Source: an uncultured Candidatus Saccharibacteria bacterium (GTDB taxonomy: Bacteria; Patescibacteria; Saccharimonadia; Saccharimonadales; UBA1547). From it: a stretch of 7,120 bases of DNA. This document shows, piece after piece, positions 6,107-7,120 of this stretch. The stretch lies in NCBI GenBank assembly GCA_946886635.1, contig CAMPIW010000015.1:1-7120 (forward strand), in the 5' to 3' direction. The notes below the pieces were generated by a model that saw nothing but the letters and a program-made list of their open reading frames with translations, did no database searches and was not told the origin of the DNA. A program made the translations under genes and the position numbers. How positions within the stretch are numbered: the first letter of the stretch is position 1; the number at the start of each line of letters is the position of its first letter.

Positions 6107-6409
6107 ATGAAAGCAATTTGGAAAAACGAAGTTATTGCCGAAGCTCCAGTAAGTGACCTGATTCGAATTGAAGGAAACTGGTATTTCCCTCCGAAGTCTA
6201 TTAATTGGGAATTTTTTGAAGAAAGCACGCATCGTACAACATGCATGTGGAAGGGTGAATCAAGTTACTACGATGTTGTAGTGAATGGCGAACGGAACTT
6301 GTTTGGTGCGTGGTATTATCCAGAGCCAAAAGAAGGCGCAATCGAGCGCGTAAAACAAGATTTTTCAAACTACGTAGCATTTTGGAATGGGATAGAGGTA
6401 GAAGCGTGA
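6107..6409 (+). CDS. DUF427 family protein (PF04248)
   Basis: A 100-residue protein matching the DUF427 pattern along its whole length. It has an opening MKAIWKNEVIAEA, then EGNWYFPPKSIN (residues 22-33), the TTCMWKGESSYY core (about 44-55), VVVNGE, AWYYPEPKE (68-76), and a closing YVAFWNGIEVE. The family is widespread and small; its biochemical role is not established, despite the Pfam nucleotidyltransferase-like label, so none is assigned. No signal peptide or membrane segment is seen. The TGA overlaps the GTG of the RNase HI gene (GTGA), making the two likely co-translated. It starts 25 nt after glyQS with no visible terminator between, so read-through from glyQS is possible. Confidence 0.88.
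   Translation: MKAIWKNEVIAEAPVSDLIRIEGNWYFPPKSINWEFFEESTHRTTCMWKGESSYYDVVVNGERNLFGAWYYPEPKEGAIERVKQDFSNYVAFWNGIEVEA
6395..6398 (+). promoter_or_regulatory. Shine-Dalgarno sequence deciding the rnhA GTG start
   Basis: GAGG lies 7 nt before the GTG at 6406. It favours this GTG over the open-frame ATG at 6310, whose extra N-terminal residues are a shadow of the DUF427 gene. Confidence 0.7.
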
Positions 6410-6825
6410 TCGTATATTACACTGATGGTTCAGCAAGTCCAAACCCTGGTCCTGGCGGTTTTTCGGTTATTAAAAACGGTGTACCGCATATTCTTGGAAG
6501 CGAAGCGGGCGACACGACCAATATTCGTATGGAAGGAAAGGCTATTTTAGCTGCGATTAAAGATTCTGCCGGCGAACACGCTGAAATTTTTACTGATAGT
6601 GAATTTTGGATCAATGTAATAACAAAATGGGCACCAGGTTGGGCGGCAAAAGGCTGGAAGAAGAGTGGTGGTCCAATTAAAAACCTCGATATTGTACAAG
6701 AGATTTATCCACTATATCAATCATCAAACGCGACGCTCACTTGGGTGCGTGGCCACGAAGGCGATGAAGGCAATGAGATGGCTGATGAATGGGCTAATAA
6801 GGCGCGTGAGGGCGTAAGGCTTTAA
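6406..6825 (+). CDS. rnhA: Ribonuclease HI
   Basis: Cleaves the RNA strand of RNA-DNA hybrids, removing primers and R-loops. Starting at GTG 6406 the protein is 139 residues, somewhat shorter than E. coli RNase HI (155). The catalytic set is intact: Asp7 in YTDGSASPNPGPGG, Glu43 in IRMEGKA, Asp64 in FTDSEF, His117 in WVRGHEG and Asp127 in EMADEWA. The substrate-handling segment KWAPGWAAKGWKKSGG-PIKN (74-93) corresponds to the basic protrusion of the E. coli enzyme. The usual NRMEL around the glutamate reads IRMEG here, a mild deviation. The GTGA overlap with DUF427 and the GAGG upstream support co-translation. The next gene begins 10 nt after its stop. Confidence 0.95.
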   Translation: MIVYYTDGSASPNPGPGGFSVIKNGVPHILGSEAGDTTNIRMEGKAILAAIKDSAGEHAEIFTDSEFWINVITKWAPGWAAKGWKKSGGPIKNLDIVQEIYPLYQSSNATLTWVRGHEGDEGNEMADEWANKAREGVRL

Positions 6826-6835
6826 GGTTACACGT

Positions 6836-7120
6836 ATGAGTTTCTTGTCATATGAATACCGACCCGAGTATGACGAGCGAAAAAATTCCGGTTTGTGTGA
6901 GCAAGCTTTCGAAACTCTTGAAACGATAATTCAACAAGGAAGTGAGCAGGGGATTGTTTCACATTCCATGAAGGATGGTGTGGTGCGTCGCCAGCTTGAT
7001 GTGTATGAGTCTGGCGAGGGTGAATACAGTCGTTTGCATACCGAACTACAACTTGTTATAGAAGACTATCGTTCGGGTCCACTACGTCGCATGGCTCGAT
7101 TGACGCTTAATGACTTTATT
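6836..7120 (+). CDS. Unrecognised protein, N-terminal part only
   Basis: An open frame from ATG 6836 to the window edge (95 residues, no stop), so the gene is cut off at its 3' end. I do not recognise the family. The visible part is hydrophilic and acidic-basic mixed, without signal peptide or membrane segment. It opens MSFLSYEYRPEYDERKN, then has a helical stretch with CEQAFETLETIIQQG (21-35) and a strand-rich section around RRQLDVYESGEGEY. AAGG (6824-6827), partly formed by the rnhA stop codon, lies 8 nt before the ATG as a plausible ribosome binding site. The 10-nt gap and same strand suggest it belongs to the DUF427-rnhA operon. No function is proposed. Confidence 0.7.
   Translation, partial: MSFLSYEYRPEYDERKNSGLCEQAFETLETIIQQGSEQGIVSHSMKDGVVRRQLDVYESGEGEYSRLHTELQLVIEDYRSGPLRRMARLTLNDFI

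Noticed and set aside
6310..6405. ATG 6310 as the RNase HI start
   Set aside because: The added 32 residues are an Arg-rich shadow of the DUF427 gene; RNase HI begins at the conserved YYTDGS just after GTG 6406, which has its own SD.

Overview
This window is a dense, single-direction (+ strand) stretch of bacterial chromosome at intermediate GC. It carries ten protein genes; the first and last run off the window edges. Genes overlap by 1 to 26 nt or are separated by at most about 55 nt, and there is no gene-free stretch over 100 bases. I see no rRNA, tRNA, CRISPR array, insertion sequence or convincing terminator. The compact layout, a Pro/Gln-rich single-pass protein with a PsbP-like tail, shortened repair proteins and a stripped-down two-component pair suggest Patescibacteria (CPR), most likely Saccharibacteria. 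That placement is inference, not proof. UGA acts as a normal stop: the kinase, response regulator and DUF427 genes all end in TGA exactly where the next gene begins. This argues against the UGA=Gly code of Gracilibacteria/Absconditabacteria.

Layout: (1) 2-2030 is an overlapping block: the 3' end of a lysylphosphatidylglycerol-synthase-type (flippase-like) membrane protein, xseA and xseB (exonuclease VII), and a membrane-anchored SAM methyltransferase resembling the FAM173/ATPSCKMT family. (2) 2053-2871 is a separately promoted proline-rich membrane protein. (3) 2923-4681 is a second overlapping block, with its own promoter, holding a soluble histidine kinase, a receiver-only response regulator and recO, each joined by an ATGA overlap. 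(4) 4735-6081 is glycyl-tRNA synthetase behind its own extended -10 promoter. (5) 6107-7120 is a DUF427 protein, RNase HI (GTGA overlap) and the start of an unrecognised gene.

Exonuclease VII, RecO and RNase HI give the window a DNA repair and nucleic-acid turnover theme. The kinase/regulator pair has neither a sensor domain nor an output domain, so its signal and target must be other proteins.

The most interesting pattern is at the gene starts. Genes inside operons have a Shine-Dalgarno sequence or overlap the previous gene. The genes that begin transcription units (2053, 2923, 4735, perhaps 6107) have a -10 box only 6-10 nt before the start codon, so their mRNAs would have leaders of about 0-4 nt. 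The window therefore appears to use leaderless initiation for first genes and SD/coupled initiation for internal genes. No dramatic new system (defence, mobile or CRISPR-like) is visible.
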